64,000 nucleotides of DNA. Origin: Thermosediminibacterales bacterium (GTDB lineage: Bacteria > Bacillota > Thermosediminibacteria > Koleobacterales > JARRCM01). Where the stretch lies: positions 37,221-101,220 of the forward strand of contig JARRCM010000001.1 in the NCBI GenBank assembly GCA_029982205.1. Direction: 5' to 3'. This document shows, in pieces, positions 12,837 through 26,613 of this stretch. The notes below the pieces were generated by a model, which saw only the letters and a program-made list of their open reading frames with translations, was not told the DNA's origin and ran no database searches. The translations under genes were made by a program, and so were the position numbers. Every line of letters starts with the position of its first letter. The first letter of the stretch is position 1.

Positions 12837-13478
12837 TTATTTGTTGTTTTTAACAGTATTTTTGATTAAGAGCAGCGCTTTTTTTGCTCCTGGGACTGCT
12901 CCTTTTATGAGCATAAGGTTTTTTTCAGGGTCTACTTTAACTACTTCAAGGTTTTGTACCGTCACCTTTTTACCGCCCATTCGTCCCGGCAGCTTTCTGC
13001 CCTTGAAAACCCTTGCCGGATCTGTTGCTCCAAGGGATCCAGGTCTCCTATGGTACATTGAACCATGGCCCATAGGCCCTCTGTTAAAATTCCATCTTTT
13101 TATGGCACCTGCAAAACCTTTCCCTTTAGATATCCCGGAAACATCTACTCTTTCTCCTGGCTTAAAAATATCCACTTTTATTTCTTGACCGATCTCGTAT
13201 TTGTCAACATCATCTACTCTAAACTCTCTAAGGTATTTTCGGGGAGAAACCTTGGCTTTATCAAACTGTCCTTTTATGGGTTTATTGACTTTATTTGGTT
13301 TAACTTCACCATAACCTACTTTAATCGCCTTATAACCATCGGTTTCTTCAAGCTTTTTTTGAACGACAACACATGGTTTGGCTTCTACTACGGTAACAGG
13401 AATCACTTCCCCGTTTTCATCAAAAATTTGAGTCATACCTATTTTTGTAGCTAAAATTGCTTTTTCCATTGTCGCCAC
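12837..13478 (-). CDS. rplC: 50S ribosomal protein L3
   Basis: [27 protein letters not shown]. Confidence 0.97.
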   Translation of the reverse strand: MATMEKAILATKIGMTQIFDENGEVIPVTVVEAKPCVVVQKKLEETDGYKAIKVGYGEVKPNKVNKPIKGQFDKAKVSPRKYLREFRVDDVDKYEIGQEIKVDIFKPGERVDVSGISKGKGFAGAIKRWNFNRGPMGHGSMYHRRPGSLGATDPARVFKGRKLPGRMGGKKVTVQNLEVVKVDPEKNLMLIKGAVPGAKKALLLIKNTVKNNK

Positions 13479-13504
13479 CTCCCTTTTGGATGTTAGAAAA
13501 CGTT

Positions 13505-13813
13505 TTACAATTTAATTTCGATATCAACCCCTGCAGGCAAATCTAACCTCATAAGTGAATCAACAGTTTTTGGTGTGGGATTTTTTATATCAATTAGTCT
13601 TTTGTGGGTTCTCATTTCAAACTGTTCACGAGAATCCTTATACTTATGAGGAGCTCGCAAAATAGTAAATATGCTCTTATCAGTAGGAAGAGGTACCGGC
13701 CCGGACACCTTAGCCCCTGTTTTCTTAGCCGTTTCAACTATCTTTTCAGCCGATTGATCTAAAATCTTGTGATCAAAAGCTTTTAATCGTATCCTAATTT
13801 TCTGTTGAGCCAT
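13505..13813 (-). CDS. rpsJ: 30S ribosomal protein S10
   Basis: [34 protein letters not shown]. Confidence 0.98.
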   Translation of the reverse strand: MAQQKIRIRLKAFDHKILDQSAEKIVETAKKTGAKVSGPVPLPTDKSIFTILRAPHKYKDSREQFEMRTHKRLIDIKNPTPKTVDSLMRLDLPAGVDIEIKL

Positions 13814-13840
13814 AGAATTATCCCTCCTTTTTACACATCA

Positions 13841-13887
13841 AATAAAAAGAAGAAGTGGAGCTTAATCTCCGTTTCTTCTTTTTATTA
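13841..13887 (-). terminator. Hairpin between tuf copy 1 and rpsJ
   Basis: Minus strand AATAAAAAGAAGAAACGGAGATTAAGCTCCACTTCTTCTTTTTATT: inverted repeat with U-rich 3' side. Confidence 0.7.
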
Positions 13888-13898
13888 ATATTTTAAAA

Positions 13899-15089
13899 CT
13901 ACTTAATGATTTCAGTAACAGCGCCTGCGCCGACGGTTCTACCGCCTTCACGAATAGCAAAACGCAGACCTTCCTCTATGGCTATCGGGGTTATCAGTTT
14001 TATTTCCATCGTTATGTTGTCTCCAGGCATTACCATCTCTACTCCCTCAGGTAGTGTTATTACCCCCGTTACGTCGGTCGTCCTGAAATAAAACTGTGGC
14101 CTGTATCCGTTAAAGAACGGTGTATGCCTTCCACCTTCTTCTTTGGTTAATACATATACCTGTGCTTTAAAGTGAGTATGCGGGTTTATTGATCCAGGCT
14201 TCGCTAATACCTGACCCCTCTCTACTTCGTCCCTGTCTACTCCTCTAAGCAGTGCCCCTATGTTGTCTCCAGCTACCGCCTGATCCAGTATCTTCCTGAA
14301 CATCTCTACTCCCGTGACTACCGTCTTCCGAGGCTCGTCCATTAACCCTACTATCTCTACTTCGTCTCCTACCTTTAATGTACCCCTCTCTACTCTTCCT
14401 GTTACTACTGTCCCTCTACCCGTTATGCTGAATACATCCTCTATCGGCATTAAAAACGGTTTGTCTGTGTCCCTTTCAGGTGTGGGAATGTATTCGTCTA
14501 CCGCATTCATTAGCTCTATTATCTTCTCCGCATCTTCTCCTTCCGGATTCTCTAATGCCTTTAATGCTGAACCTACTACTACCGGCACGTCATCCCCAGG
14601 AAATTCATACTCGTTCAACAACTCCCTCACTTCCATCTCTACCAACTCTAATAACTCCGGATCGTCTACCATGTCCGCTTTGTTTAAAAATACTACTATA
14701 TATGGCACTCCTACCTGCCTCGCCAGTAATATGTGCTCCCTCGTCTGCGGCATCGGACCATCTGCTGCCGATACTACTAATATCGCACCGTCCATCTGCG
14801 CCGCTCCTGTTATCATGTTCTTTACATAGTCCGCATGACCCGGACAGTCTACATGCGCATAGTGCCTCTTCTCTGTCTCATACTCTACATGCGCCGTCGC
14901 TATCGTTATCCCCCTCTCCCTCTCCTCCGGCGCCTTGTCTATCTGATCAAATGCCGTCGCTTGCGCTAACCCTCTCTTCGCTAATACATACGTTATCGCC
15001 GCTGTCAACGTCGTCTTACCATGGTCTACGTGACCTATCGTCCCTATGTTAACATGGGGCTTCGACCTCTCATACTTTTGCTTTGCCAT
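13899..15089 (-). CDS. tuf: Elongation factor Tu, copy 1 (str operon)
   Basis: [40 protein letters not shown] upstream of this start. Confidence 0.98.
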   Translation of the reverse strand: MAKQKYERSKPHVNIGTIGHVDHGKTTLTAAITYVLAKRGLAQATAFDQIDKAPEERERGITIATAHVEYETEKRHYAHVDCPGHADYVKNMITGAAQMDGAILVVSAADGPMPQTREHILLARQVGVPYIVVFLNKADMVDDPELLELVEMEVRELLNEYEFPGDDVPVVVGSALKALENPEGEDAEKIIELMNAVDEYIPTPERDTDKPFLMPIEDVFSITGRGTVVTGRVERGTLKVGDEVEIVGLMDEPRKTVVTGVEMFRKILDQAVAGDNIGALLRGVDRDEVERGQVLAKPGSINPHTHFKAQVYVLTKEEGGRHTPFFNGYRPQFYFRTTDVTGVITLPEGVEMVMPGDNITMEIKLITPIAIEEGLRFAIREGGRTVGAGAVTEIIK

Positions 15090-15103
15090 TACAGTCATCC
15101 TCC

Positions 15104-17170
15104 TTATTCTTTAATAATTTTTTCAGTTATATTCTTGGGTGTTTCTTCATAATGTGAAAATTGCATAGTATAAGTTCCACGCCCCTGAGTCTTAGATCTA
15201 AGGTCGGTGGCATAACCAAACATCTCAGCTAGTGGAACATATGCTCGAATTACCTGGGCTCCTGCTCTGGGTTCAATACCCTCAATTCTGCCTCTGCGTG
15301 AATTAATATCACCCATAACATCACCCATAAATTCTTCAGGCACCACCACTTCAACTTTCATAACCGGCTCAAGCAACACGGGGTTAGCCTTTTTCATGCC
15401 TTCCTTAAAAGCTATAGATGCGGCTATTTTAAATGCCATTTCAGAAGAGTCCACCTCATGGTATGAACCATCAAAAAGAGTTGCTTTTACATCTATAACA
15501 GGATATCCAGCTAAAGTGCCGTTTTCCATGGCCTCTTTTATGCCCGCTTCAACAGCCGGAATATATTCTTTAGGTATCGTGCCTCCAACAATTTTGTTTT
15601 CAAACTTGAACCCTTCACCAGGTGAAAGGGGTTCTATTTCCATAATCACATGGCCATATTGACCTCTACCACCGCTCTGACGCACAAACTTACCCTCGGT
15701 TTTGACTTTTTTGCGAATAGTTTCTTTGTAAGCCACTTGAGGTTTGCCTACATTTGCAGACACCTTAAACTCTCTTAATAATCTATCTACAATTATCTCA
15801 AGATGAAGTTCACCCATACCTGATATAATCGTCTGGCCTGTTTCATTATCAATATGTGTTTTAAATGTAGGGTCTTCTTCTGAGAGTTTCTGTAATGAAA
15901 TTCCCATTTTTTCTTGATCTGCTTTTGTTTTTGGCTCGATAGCCACTGATATCACCGGTTCAGGGAATTTCATGGATTCAAGTATAATGGGGTTTTTGTC
16001 ATCACAAAGTGTATCACCGGTGGTGGTTTCTTTTAATCCGACAGCTGCGGCAATATCTCCGGTACAAACTTCATCTGTTTCTTCTCGATGGTTAGCATGC
16101 ATTAGGAGAATTCTTCCTATACGCTCTTTTTTGTTTTTTGTTGAATTGTATACATAAGACCCTGACTTCAAAACACCTGAATAAACTCTGAAAAAAGTCA
16201 ATTTGCCCACATAGGGGTCTGTCATGATTTTGAAAGCCAAAGCGGAAAAAGGAGCATCATCGCTGGCTTCTCTTTGATCTTCTTCTCCTAAATCAGGCAT
16301 TATCCCTTTAACAGGTGGTATATCTAAGGGTGAAGGTAAATAATCGCAAACAGCATCCAATAAAAGCTGAACACCTTTGTTTTTGTATGATGAGCCGCAT
16401 AATACAGGAACCATTTTAACACTAAGCGTAGCTTTTCTTAACACTTTACGTATTTCATCTTCTGTGATTTCTTCACCTTCAAGATATTTTAACATCAGTT
16501 CATCATCCTGATCAGCAACTGCTTCAATCAATTTTTCTCTATATTCTGCTGCAATTTGTTTCATATTATCGGGTATATCATTTTCACTGCTTCTTGTGCC
16601 CAAATCATCTAAATAATATATGGCTTTGTTTTTAATTAAGTCGATTATTCCTTTAAAAGAATCTTCTGATCCAATGGGCAATTGGATTGGTATTGGATTT
16701 GCTCCTAATCTTTCTTTTATCATTTTCACAACATTAAAGAAATCTGCACCCATAATATCCATTTTATTTACATAGGCTATACGAGGTACCCTATACTTGT
16801 CTGCCTGCCGCCAAACTGTCTCAGATTGGGGCTCAACACCACCTTTAGCACAAAAAACAGCTACTGAACCATCGAGAACGCGTAGAGACCTTTCTACTTC
16901 CACAGTGAAATCCACGTGCCCTGGCGTGTCAATGATGTTAATCCTATGCCCTTTCCAAAAACAGGTGGTTGCAGCTGATGTTATTGTAATGCCGCGCTCT
17001 TGTTCTTGCTCCATCCAGTCCATAACCGCAGCTCCATCATGTACCTCACCCATTTTATGAACTTTCCCGGTGTAAAACAGTATTCTCTCCGTTGTGGTTG
17101 TTTTGCCTGCATCAATATGTGCCATTATACCTATATTTCGTATTTTATCAAGTGTAAACTGCCTAGGCAT
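15104..17170 (-). CDS. fusA: Elongation factor G
   Basis: [36 protein letters not shown]. Confidence 0.98.
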   Translation of the reverse strand: MPRQFTLDKIRNIGIMAHIDAGKTTTTERILFYTGKVHKMGEVHDGAAVMDWMEQEQERGITITSAATTCFWKGHRINIIDTPGHVDFTVEVERSLRVLDGSVAVFCAKGGVEPQSETVWRQADKYRVPRIAYVNKMDIMGADFFNVVKMIKERLGANPIPIQLPIGSEDSFKGIIDLIKNKAIYYLDDLGTRSSENDIPDNMKQIAAEYREKLIEAVADQDDELMLKYLEGEEITEDEIRKVLRKATLSVKMVPVLCGSSYKNKGVQLLLDAVCDYLPSPLDIPPVKGIMPDLGEEDQREASDDAPFSALAFKIMTDPYVGKLTFFRVYSGVLKSGSYVYNSTKNKKERIGRILLMHANHREETDEVCTGDIAAAVGLKETTTGDTLCDDKNPIILESMKFPEPVISVAIEPKTKADQEKMGISLQKLSEEDPTFKTHIDNETGQTIISGMGELHLEIIVDRLLREFKVSANVGKPQVAYKETIRKKVKTEGKFVRQSGGRGQYGHVIMEIEPLSPGEGFKFENKIVGGTIPKEYIPAVEAGIKEAMENGTLAGYPVIDVKATLFDGSYHEVDSSEMAFKIAASIAFKEGMKKANPVLLEPVMKVEVVVPEEFMGDVMGDINSRRGRIEGIEPRAGAQVIRAYVPLAEMFGYATDLRSKTQGRGTYTMQFSHYEETPKNITEKIIKE

Positions 17171-17263
17171 AGTCCTTCCTCCTTTCTACATATAGTCTGC
17201 ATATACTTCACCTATCACTGCTTGTATACTACAGCCGTTCTCAGTTCAGCAGAGGTGGTAGTA

Positions 17264-17746
<483 letters not shown>

Positions 17747-17783
17747 TTAAAATAATATTAACATCCGCTAAACAAGCAAAATA

Positions 17784-18155
17784 TTATTTCGGCCGTTTAG
17801 CGCCATATTTTGACCTTGCCTGTTTTCTATCCTGAACACCTGCGGTATCCAACGTTCCTCTAACAATATGATATCTTACTCCAGGCAGGTCTTTAACTCT
17901 TCCTCCTCTAATGAGAACAACAGAGTGTTCCTGTAGATTGTGTCCGATTCCTGGAATGTAAGCTGTTACTTCAATACCATTAGTTAATCGGACCCTAGCA
18001 ATTTTTCGGAGGGCAGAATTCGGCTTTTTAGGTGTTGTGGTTTTTACAGCTGTACAAACACCTCGCTTTTGTGGACTTTCCTTTAAAGCAGGGGCTGTTG
18101 ATTTCTTTTCTACTTTTTGTCTGCCTTTACGAATAAGCTGGTTAATGGTCGGCAC
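17784..18155 (-). CDS. rpsL: 30S ribosomal protein S12
   Basis: [51 protein letters not shown]. Confidence 0.98.
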   Translation of the reverse strand: MPTINQLIRKGRQKVEKKSTAPALKESPQKRGVCTAVKTTTPKKPNSALRKIARVRLTNGIEVTAYIPGIGHNLQEHSVVLIRGGRVKDLPGVRYHIVRGTLDTAGVQDRKQARSKYGAKRPK

Positions 18156-18236
18156 TAGTCACACCTCCTTCCGATAAACAATTCAATCTAGTATTAAAAC
18201 CTTATATGGAGCACACCCTGTAACGAAAAACTATAA

Positions 18237-18265
18237 AAATTCCCCTTCAATGAGAAGGGGAAAGG
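18237..18265 (-). terminator. GC-rich hairpin plus T-rich tract between the L7Ae-like gene and rpsL
   Basis: Minus strand TTCCCCTTCTCATTGAAGGGGAATTTTTATAG. Confidence 0.65.
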
Positions 18266-18277
18266 ATTAAAGTTTAA

Positions 18278-18526
18278 TTATTCATCTAAAAGAGCAGCTG
18301 CAGCCGCTCCTACCGAAATCCCACATGCCTCCCCTAATTCTTTCATTGTAGTTACATGTATAACTTTAATGGATTTTTCTTCACATTTTTTTAGTAAAGG
18401 GTCTTTAATACGGCTTTCAGCATCATCAGCTACAAAAACTAAAGTTGCTTTACCTTTGTCAACAGCTTTGGTGGTTTGCTTGGTGCCGACAACTTTGTTT
18501 TTGGCTGATTTAAGCTTTTCAAGCAT
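18278..18526 (-). CDS. L7Ae/YbxF-family ribosomal protein
   Basis: MLEKLKSAKNKVVGTKQTTKAVDKGKATLVFVADDAESRI, located between rpoC and rpsL. Confidence 0.9.
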   Translation of the reverse strand: MLEKLKSAKNKVVGTKQTTKAVDKGKATLVFVADDAESRIKDPLLKKCEEKSIKVIHVTTMKELGEACGISVGAAAAALLDE

Positions 18527-18613
18527 CAGCAAGACCTCCTTTAGGCAACACACCTATATATTTTAGCATCATTGTTATCGGCTGTCAACAGCTATTAACC
18601 AAACACCTGCCAT

Positions 18614-21600
18614 TCAGTCTGAAACTGTTAATTCAGCCTTTTTCTGGTTTTCTGTTTCTATTTTTATGTTTCTATAGCGGCTCATGCCGGTTCCGGCTGG
18701 AACCAGTTTGCCTATGATAACGTTTTCTTTTAAACCCAATAACGGATCTATTTTTCCTTTAATAGCAGCATCTGTTAATACCCTGGTTGTCTCCTGGAAA
18801 GAAGCAGCTGACAGGAAGGAATCTGTTGCAAGCGATGCTTTGGTTATTCCAAGAAGCACCCGTCGAGCTTCAGCTGGTTTGCCTCCTTGTTTTATTATTT
18901 TATTGTTTTCTTCTTCAAATTCTAATATGTCTATCAGACTGCCTGGAAGCAAATCGGTATCTCCCGCATTTTCAACCTTGACCTTTTTCAACATCTGTCT
19001 AATGATTATTTCAATATGTTTATCATTTATATCTACTCCCTGAAGCCTGTAAACTTTTTGCACTTCCTGTAATAGATAATCTTGAACCCCATAAACTCCT
19101 TTAATTTTAAGAATATCATGCGGATTTACCGACCCTTCAGTTAGTTCATCACCGGCTTCAATAGTTGCTCCGTCTTCAACCTTCAGTCTTGCGCCGTAAG
19201 GTATCTGATAAACCTTTTTATCTCCGTTATCTGCAGTTATCTGTATTTCACGTTTTTTTCTGCTTTCTATTACCTTAACTTTTCCTGAAATTTCGGATAT
19301 GATAGCCTGACCTTTAGGCTTACGGGCTTCAAAAAGTTCCTCAACCCTTGGCAGACCCTGGGTGATATCATCTCCAGCGATACCTCCTGTATGGAATGTA
19401 CGCATTGTAAGCTGTGTTCCAGGTTCGCCTATTGATTGAGCAGCTATTATTCCTACTGCTTCACCAATGTCAACAATCTTACCTGTAGCTAGGTTTCTGC
19501 CATAACATTTGACACATACTCCGTGACGTGTTCTGCAGGTAAAAACTGAACGTATTTTTACCTGGGTAATACCTGCTTCAACTATTTCCTGCGCAGTGTC
19601 TTCATCTATTTCTTGCTGAGCAGGTACAATGATATTTCCTGTTTCAGGGTGAATTATGTCTTCTGCCGCTATACGTCCAATAATCCTATCTTCCAAAGAT
19701 TCAATGACTTCTCCACCGTCTTTTATTTCTTTTACTACAATACCTTCCGTAGTGCCGCAATCAGTTTCTCGAACAATAACATCCTGGCTAACATCTACTA
19801 ACCTCCTGGTTAAGTAACCTGAGTCCGCTGTTCTAAGTGCTGTATCTGCAAGCCCTTTTCTAGCACCATGAGTTGATGTAAAATATTCGAGCACCGTTAA
19901 CCCTTCTCGGAAATTAGCTCTTATAGGCAGTTCAATTATTTTACCCGAAGGATCAGCCATAAGCCCTCTCATTCCTGCAAGCTGGCGGATCTGCTGTTGG
20001 TTACCTCTAGCGCCCGAATTGGCCATCATGTAGACCGGATTAAATTTGTCAAGAGATTTCATCAGCATCTCAGATACTTTCTCTGTTGCTTTAGTCCAGA
20101 TATCTATAACTCTTTCATATCTTTCTTCTTCAGAAATTAGACCTCTTCTAAACTGAAGTTCAACTTCATCTACCTGTTCGTCAGCTTTAGATAGAATTTC
20201 TTCTTTCTGGGAGGGTATCTCTAAATCTGTAACGCCAATGGTAAGACCGGCTTTTGTAGCATAATCAAAACCTAGTTTTTTCAATGCATCAAGAACTCTA
20301 GCAGTGGTAGTGGTACCGTGTTTTCTATAACAACGTGCAACGATTTTCCCTAATATTTTTTTGTCTACAAGTCTATTCAATTCAGGTTCAAACAACATGT
20401 CAGGATTGCTTCTATCTACAAATCCCAGGTCTTGTGGAATTACTTCATTCAATATTATCCTTCCAGGTGTGGTTTCCACTAATTTTGATACTTTTCTACC
20501 ATCTATTTCCTTGGTAACCCTTACTTTTATTTTTGCGTGAAGTTCCACTGCTCCAGTTTGGTATGCCATGATAGCTTCATTAAAATCTTTAAAAACTCTA
20601 CCCTCACCTTTAGCGCCGTCTTTATCAATAGTTAGATAATAACAACCAATAACCATATCTTGGGTAGGTGTGACTACCGGTCGGCCATCCTGGGGTTTTA
20701 AAATGTTATGAGCAGAAAGCATAAGCAACCTTGCTTCAGCTTGGGCTTCTGCAGATAGAGGGACATGAACTGCCATTTGGTCACCATCAAAGTCAGCGTT
20801 ATATGCTGTACATACCAGCGGATGTATCTGTATTGCCCTGCCTTCAACAAGTATCGGCTCAAACGCCTGAATACCCAATCTATGAAGCGTAGGTGCCCTG
20901 TTCAAAAGTACAGGGTGTTCCTTTATAACATCTTCCAAAACATCCCATACTTCAGGCTTAACCCTTTCTACCATACGTTTTGCACTTTTTATATTCGAAG
21001 CAAAGCCTTCTTTGACAAGTTTTTTCATTACAAAGGGTTTAAAAAGCTCTAATGCCATTTCTTTCGGCAGGCCACATTGATATAGTTTAAGATCAGGGCC
21101 TACAACTATAACAGATCGGCCGGAATAATCCACCCTTTTCCCCAATAGATTCTGGCGGAATCGCCCTTGTTTACCTTTCAACATATCGCTTAAAGATTTT
21201 AAAGGTCGGTTACCCGGCCCTGTAACGGGACGCCCTCTGCGTCCGTTATCAATAAGAGCATCAACAGCTTCCTGGAGCATTCGCTTTTCATTTCTTACAA
21301 TGATATCAGGTGCTCCTAAATCCAGAAGCCTCTTAAGGCGATTGTTTCTGTTTATAACCCTGCGATAAAGGTCATTAAGATCTGAAGTAGCGAATCTGCC
21401 TCCGTCTAATTGGACCATAGGTCGTAAATCTGGAGGAATCACAGGTATAACCTCCAGAATCATCCATTCCGGTCGATTCCCGGACTTCCTAAAAGCTTCA
21501 ACAACTTCTAGCCTCCTGATACTCCGAACCTTTTTTTGGCCTGATGATTCTTTTAGTTCTTTACGAAGCTGTTTTGCAAGTTTATCAAGATCAATCTCTT

Positions 21601-22138
21601 CTAACAATTGTTTAATAGCCTCTGCACCCATACCTGCTTTAAAAGCTTTTCCATATTTATCACGATATTCTCTATATTCTTTTTCTGTGAGTAATTGTTT
21701 TTTCATCAAAGGCGTGTCACCTGGATCAATAACAATGTAATTTGCAAAATAAAGCACTTTTTCCAGCGAACGCGGAGACATATCCAGTATCAAACCCATA
21801 CGGCTTGGAATACCTTTAAAATACCATATGTGGGATACCGGTGCAGCAAGCTCAATATGACCCATTCTTTCACGTCGAACTTTTGATTTCGTGACTTCAA
21901 CACCACATTTATCACAAACTATTCCTTTATACCTTACCCTTTTGTATTTTCCGCAATGGCACTCCCAGTCTTTGATTGGGCCAAAAATCTTTTCACAAAA
22001 TAATCCCTGTTTTTCCGGCTTTAATGTTCTGTAATTTATCGTTTCAGGTTTTTTTACCTCGCCTCGAGACCATTCGCGAATCTGTTCAGGTGAAGCCAAT
22101 CCTATACGTATTGATTCGAAATTATTAAGGTCTAACAA
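18614..22138 (-). CDS. rpoC: RNA polymerase subunit beta'
   Basis: 1174 aa; [16 protein letters not shown] catalytic motif; zinc motif [23 protein letters not shown]. Confidence 0.99.
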   Translation of the reverse strand: MLDLNNFESIRIGLASPEQIREWSRGEVKKPETINYRTLKPEKQGLFCEKIFGPIKDWECHCGKYKRVRYKGIVCDKCGVEVTKSKVRRERMGHIELAAPVSHIWYFKGIPSRMGLILDMSPRSLEKVLYFANYIVIDPGDTPLMKKQLLTEKEYREYRDKYGKAFKAGMGAEAIKQLLEEIDLDKLAKQLRKELKESSGQKKVRSIRRLEVVEAFRKSGNRPEWMILEVIPVIPPDLRPMVQLDGGRFATSDLNDLYRRVINRNNRLKRLLDLGAPDIIVRNEKRMLQEAVDALIDNGRRGRPVTGPGNRPLKSLSDMLKGKQGRFRQNLLGKRVDYSGRSVIVVGPDLKLYQCGLPKEMALELFKPFVMKKLVKEGFASNIKSAKRMVERVKPEVWDVLEDVIKEHPVLLNRAPTLHRLGIQAFEPILVEGRAIQIHPLVCTAYNADFDGDQMAVHVPLSAEAQAEARLLMLSAHNILKPQDGRPVVTPTQDMVIGCYYLTIDKDGAKGEGRVFKDFNEAIMAYQTGAVELHAKIKVRVTKEIDGRKVSKLVETTPGRIILNEVIPQDLGFVDRSNPDMLFEPELNRLVDKKILGKIVARCYRKHGTTTTARVLDALKKLGFDYATKAGLTIGVTDLEIPSQKEEILSKADEQVDEVELQFRRGLISEEERYERVIDIWTKATEKVSEMLMKSLDKFNPVYMMANSGARGNQQQIRQLAGMRGLMADPSGKIIELPIRANFREGLTVLEYFTSTHGARKGLADTALRTADSGYLTRRLVDVSQDVIVRETDCGTTEGIVVKEIKDGGEVIESLEDRIIGRIAAEDIIHPETGNIIVPAQQEIDEDTAQEIVEAGITQVKIRSVFTCRTRHGVCVKCYGRNLATGKIVDIGEAVGIIAAQSIGEPGTQLTMRTFHTGGIAGDDITQGLPRVEELFEARKPKGQAIISEISGKVKVIESRKKREIQITADNGDKKVYQIPYGARLKVEDGATIEAGDELTEGSVNPHDILKIKGVYGVQDYLLQEVQKVYRLQGVDINDKHIEIIIRQMLKKVKVENAGDTDLLPGSLIDILEFEEENNKIIKQGGKPAEARRVLLGITKASLATDSFLSAASFQETTRVLTDAAIKGKIDPLLGLKENVIIGKLVPAGTGMSRYRNIKIETENQKKAELTVSD

Positions 22139-22197
22139 TGGCCTCTCTCCCTTCTGAGTTTTTAGAAACCCGTTAATTAATTATTATACCATCTTCC

Positions 22198-25100
22198 CTA
22201 CTTGTAAAAATCATCATCTTCATCATTGTAATCACTGTGTTGGTAATCATCACCAAATTCATCTTCAACAACCAAATCATCTTCATCGTCTAGGTTGAGG
22301 TCTTCATCATCCAAATCAATGTCTTCAGATTCTTCATAATCTTCATCGACTTCTTCCTGCTGATCATTATCATCATTTCTTTCTTCCGTACCCTCTATAT
22401 TAACTTTAAGTTCTTCTAATGTATCTTCATCATCGTCATCAGATTCTTTTATTTCTATTTCTTCCTGTTCTTCGGAAAGAACCTTTACATCAAGACACAA
22501 ACTCTGAAGTTCTTTTATTAAAACCTTAAAAGATTCAGGAACTCCAGGTTCTGGAACGTTTTCCCCTTTCACAATTGCTTCATATGTTTTAACCCTTCCC
22601 ACAACATCGTCAGATTTTACAGTCAAAAGTTCCTGCAGGGTATATGCAGCTCCATATGCTTCTAAAGCCCAAACTTCCATTTCTCCAAACCTCTGCCCGC
22701 CAAACTGGGCTTTTCCTCCTAAGGGCTGCTGCGTCACCAGCGAATAAGGCCCTGTTGACCTTGCATGAATCTTGTCATCCACAAGGTGAGCAAGTTTTAA
22801 CATGTACATATAACCTACAGTAACAGGGTTATCAAAAGGTTCTCCAGTTCTTCCGTCATAAAGAACAGTTTTTCCATTTTCAGGTAATTTAGCGAGTTTA
22901 AATGTCTCAATCAATTCCTCTTCAGTAGCGCCATCAAAAACCGGAGTAGCCACATGCCATCCCAAAGCTTTTGCAGCCCAACCTAAATGAGTTTCGAGAA
23001 CCTGACCTATATTCATTCTAGACGGAACTCCTAATGGATTTAATACAATTTCAACAGGTGTACCGTCTGGTAGAAACGGCATATCTTCTTCAGGAAGGAT
23101 TTTCGATATTACTCCTTTGTTTCCATGGCGTCCAGCCATTTTATCTCCTTCAGATATTTTTCGTTTTTGAGCTATATACACTCTTACAAGCTTATTTATT
23201 CCGGGAGGTAGCTCATCGCCATTTTCCCTGGAAAAAACTTTAACATCCACAACAATACCAGATTCACCATGTGGTACTTTTAATGACGTATCTCTTACTT
23301 CACGGGCTTTTTCTCCGAATATCGCTCGAAGTAATCGTTCTTCAGCCGTCAGCTCAGTTTCTCCCTTAGGTGTAACCTTCCCTACAAGTATATCTCCAGC
23401 TCTGACTTCCGCTCCCGGACGAATTATTCCCCTTTCGTCCAGGTCCTTTAAGGCATCTTCTCCAACGTTAGGAATATCCCTCGTTATTTCCTCAGGGCCT
23501 AACTTAGTGTCACGAGCTTCAGCTTCGTATTCTTCAATATGAATTGAAGTAAACACATCATCTTTAACAAGTTTTTCACTAATCAAAATAGCATCTTCAT
23601 AGTTATATCCTTCCCACGGCATAAATGCAATCAAAACATTACGACCTAGAGCTAGTTCTCCCATATCTGTAGAAGGGCCATCAGCTATAACATCTCCTTT
23701 TTTGACTTTCATGCCTTTTTTAACTATAGGTTTCTGGTTTATACAGGTACCTTGATTTGACCTCATAAATTTTTGAAGTTTGTAAACATCAACAGCAGAA
23801 GTATCATTAGAGCTTAGATCAGTTTTTCTAATAACTATTTCCCTTGCGGTCACTCTCTCCACAACACCATCATTTTTTGCCACGATAACAACACCAGAAT
23901 CCAGCGCCGCTTTATATTCGATCCCTGTTCCTACAAGGGGTGCTTCTGTGGTGAGCAAAGGCACAGCCTGTCGCTGCATGTTTGATCCCATTAATGCGCG
24001 GTTAGCATCATCATTCTCTAAGAAAGGTATAAGAGATGTAGCGACACTAACCAACTGTTTTGGGGACACGTCCATGTAATCTATTTCCTCTGAGGGAACT
24101 ACAAGGATTTGATCACGATGCCTTGCCGTAACTCTTTTGTGTACAAACCTGCCTTCATCATCAAGTGGAGCGTTTGCCTGTGCAATTATATACTCATCTT
24201 CTTCATCAGCGGTAAGGTACTCAATCTCATCAGTAACTACCCCTCGTTCTTTATCTACTTTACGGTATGGAGTCTCTATAAACCCATATTCATTTATCCG
24301 AGCATACGTACTTAATGAACCTATAAGACCGATGTTAGGCCCTTCAGGGGTTTCAATTGGGCACATTCTTCCATAGTGTGAATGATGAACATCTCTAACC
24401 TCAAAACCTGCCCTTTCACGGCTTAATCCACCTGGGCCTAAAGCACTAAGTCGTCGTTTATGTGTCAGTTCCGCAAGAGGATTTGTTTGGTCCATAAATT
24501 GAGAAAGCTGACTGCTTCCGAAAAACTCTTTAATAACTGCTACAACAGGCCGTATATTAATTAACGCTTGAGGGGTTATTACATCAACATCTTGGATTGT
24601 CATTCGTTCCTTAACAACTCGCTCCATCCGCGCAAGGCCAATCCTAAACTGGTTTTGCAAAAGTTCACCCACAGACCTTAATCGGCGATTGCCGAGATGG
24701 TCTATATCATCAATTGAGCCTATTTTATGAAAAAGGTTTAATAAATAGTTTATAGAGGCGATGATATCTTCTTTTGTAATGTACTTTTCGTCTCTGGGTT
24801 TAACTTCATTATTTTCTTTTTTAAAACCGTTTCCTAATACTTTAACTACACTGCCATCAGGTGCAATTACTCTAACTTCATTTATTCCTGCCTTTTCTAT
24901 TTCTAATGCCATTTTACGGGATATTTTTTGGCCTGATTCCACTATAATTTCTTTCGTTTCAGGATGAACAATAGTTTCGGCTGCTTTCAAACCCACAATC
25001 CGTTTCCTGATTGCAAGTTTTTTGTTAAACTTGTATCTACCAACATTTGCAAGGTCGTATCGTTTGGGGTCAAAAAACATACTTTCCAATAAAGACCTTG

Positions 25101-25848
25101 CATTTTCTACAGTGGGAGGTTCACCTGGTCTTAGCCTTTTGTATATTTCTAACAATGCTTCCTCTTCACTATCTGTATTATCTTTATCAAATGTTTTTTT
25201 TATTCTTTCATCTTCACCGTACAGTTCAATAATATCGCTATTGGTTCCATAACCTAGAGCCCTTATCAATACCGTAATAGGCAGTTTTCGCGTTCTATCA
25301 ACCCTTACATAAACAATTTCATTGCTGTCAGTTTCCATTTCCAGCCATGTGCCTCGATTCGGAATAACCGTCCCTGAAAAAAGAACTTTCCCGTTTTTAT
25401 CTATTTGTTCACTATAGTAAACACCAGGTGACCTTACAAGCTGACTTACTATTACTCTTTCAGCTCCGTTTATAATAAACGTCCCTTTTTCAGTCATAAG
25501 TGGAAAGTCTCCCATGAAAACTTCCTGTTCTTTGACTTCTCCGGTTTCTTTATTAATCAAACGAACTCTAACCTTTAATGGGGCAGCATAAGTAACATCT
25601 CTTTCTTTACATTCTTCCACAGAATATTTTGGGTTTTCATCAAGTTTATAGTCTACAAATTCTAAAATGAGGTTTCCGGTAAAATCTTCTATCGGCGATA
25701 TGTCTTCAAAAATCTCTTTTAACCCTTCTTCTAAAAACCACTTGTAGGAATCATGCTGGATTTCTATAAGGTTTGGTAGTTCCATGACCGAATCTATTTT
25801 TGAAAAACTTTGCCGAACTCTTTTACCCAGCTTAACAGGATGTACCAT
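22198..25848 (-). CDS. rpoB: RNA polymerase subunit beta with acidic C-terminal tail
   Basis: 1216 aa; [40 protein letters not shown]. Confidence 0.99.
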   Translation of the reverse strand: MVHPVKLGKRVRQSFSKIDSVMELPNLIEIQHDSYKWFLEEGLKEIFEDISPIEDFTGNLILEFVDYKLDENPKYSVEECKERDVTYAAPLKVRVRLINKETGEVKEQEVFMGDFPLMTEKGTFIINGAERVIVSQLVRSPGVYYSEQIDKNGKVLFSGTVIPNRGTWLEMETDSNEIVYVRVDRTRKLPITVLIRALGYGTNSDIIELYGEDERIKKTFDKDNTDSEEEALLEIYKRLRPGEPPTVENARSLLESMFFDPKRYDLANVGRYKFNKKLAIRKRIVGLKAAETIVHPETKEIIVESGQKISRKMALEIEKAGINEVRVIAPDGSVVKVLGNGFKKENNEVKPRDEKYITKEDIIASINYLLNLFHKIGSIDDIDHLGNRRLRSVGELLQNQFRIGLARMERVVKERMTIQDVDVITPQALINIRPVVAVIKEFFGSSQLSQFMDQTNPLAELTHKRRLSALGPGGLSRERAGFEVRDVHHSHYGRMCPIETPEGPNIGLIGSLSTYARINEYGFIETPYRKVDKERGVVTDEIEYLTADEEDEYIIAQANAPLDDEGRFVHKRVTARHRDQILVVPSEEIDYMDVSPKQLVSVATSLIPFLENDDANRALMGSNMQRQAVPLLTTEAPLVGTGIEYKAALDSGVVIVAKNDGVVERVTAREIVIRKTDLSSNDTSAVDVYKLQKFMRSNQGTCINQKPIVKKGMKVKKGDVIADGPSTDMGELALGRNVLIAFMPWEGYNYEDAILISEKLVKDDVFTSIHIEEYEAEARDTKLGPEEITRDIPNVGEDALKDLDERGIIRPGAEVRAGDILVGKVTPKGETELTAEERLLRAIFGEKAREVRDTSLKVPHGESGIVVDVKVFSRENGDELPPGINKLVRVYIAQKRKISEGDKMAGRHGNKGVISKILPEEDMPFLPDGTPVEIVLNPLGVPSRMNIGQVLETHLGWAAKALGWHVATPVFDGATEEELIETFKLAKLPENGKTVLYDGRTGEPFDNPVTVGYMYMLKLAHLVDDKIHARSTGPYSLVTQQPLGGKAQFGGQRFGEMEVWALEAYGAAYTLQELLTVKSDDVVGRVKTYEAIVKGENVPEPGVPESFKVLIKELQSLCLDVKVLSEEQEEIEIKESDDDDEDTLEELKVNIEGTEERNDDNDQQEEVDEDYEESEDIDLDDEDLNLDDEDDLVVEDEFGDDYQHSDYNDEDDDFYK

Positions 25849-26105
25849 ATATAATCCTCACCCCTTGTTTTATAAAAGTAAAATAGCCAAAAGCAAGGTA
25901 TTAGCCCCATCAACCTCGCTTTTGGTTCTTCATCTTTGGTGTATCTATTATAATATTTCCTAAAAACAGAATTTTTATTCACATTAAAAACATTTACTTA
26001 GCAAGATTATCATAGTTTTATAATTAATAATCGAAAAAAATTATTATTCCTTATAAGCAATAAGCACAATATTTAATTTAAAAGAAACAATAATTGCAAT
26101 GTCAA

Positions 26106-26134
26106 ATATTATCACATAACTCACTTTTTGTCAA
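26106..26134 (-). promoter_or_regulatory. Predicted sigma-A promoter for rpoBC
   Basis: Minus strand TTGACA (26129-26134), 17 bp spacer, TAATAT (26106-26111). Confidence 0.75.
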
Positions 26135-26169
26135 GGAAAATTTTCATAATCTTTTTCAAAGGTTATATA

Positions 26170-26204
26170 AAAATTAAAGGGTCTGTTTGATACTAGACCC
26201 TTTA
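26170..26204 (-). terminator. Terminator after rplL
   Basis: Minus strand TTAAAGGGTCTAGTATCAAACAGACCCTTTAATTTTTA. Confidence 0.8.
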
Positions 26205-26212
26205 ACACTGAA

Positions 26213-26584
26213 TTATTTAATTTCAACACCTGCACCGACTTCTTCAAGTTTAGCCTTTATTGATTCAGCCTCTTCTTTGCTAACCTTTTCTTTAACTGGT
26301 TTTGGAGCTCCATCAACAAGAGCTTTGGCTTCTTTTAGCCCAAGACCTGTAATTTCCCTTACTGCTTTTATAACTTTTATTTTCTGGTCACCAGCACTTG
26401 TGAGCACAACATCAAACTCTGTTTGTTCCTCCTCCTGGGCAGCTTCTGCAGCACCAGGTACTGCTGCCATAGCAACTGGAGCAGCTGCTGTAACACCAAA
26501 TTTGTCTTCAAGCTCTTTTACAAGCTCAGCTAATTCCAAGACAGTCATATTTTCAATGGCTTGGATAATTTCTTCTTTAGTCAT
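26213..26584 (-). CDS. rplL: 50S ribosomal protein L7/L12
   Basis: [31 protein letters not shown]. Confidence 0.98.
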   Translation of the reverse strand: MTKEEIIQAIENMTVLELAELVKELEDKFGVTAAAPVAMAAVPGAAEAAQEEEQTEFDVVLTSAGDQKIKVIKAVREITGLGLKEAKALVDGAPKPVKEKVSKEEAESIKAKLEEVGAGVEIK

Positions 26585-26613
26585 TCTGTTTCACCTCCCT
26601 GATATGGTATCTC

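Noticed and set aside
14314-15052. Long plus-strand ORFs (171 and 190 aa) opposite tuf copy 1, and 30687-31359 opposite copy 2
   Set aside because: Antisense to highly conserved EF-Tu; low-complexity Ser/Leu/Pro composition explained by the purine-ending codons of tuf. No RBS support seen.
22198-22450. tcatcatcttc-rich tract as a possible CRISPR or satellite array
   Set aside because: No regular repeat-spacer structure; it is the Asp/Glu-coding tail of rpoB in frame.
25794-25982. 62 aa minus ORF overlapping the rpoB start
   Set aside because: Overlaps the rpoB 5' end out of frame, no homology recognised, lies in the rpoB leader.
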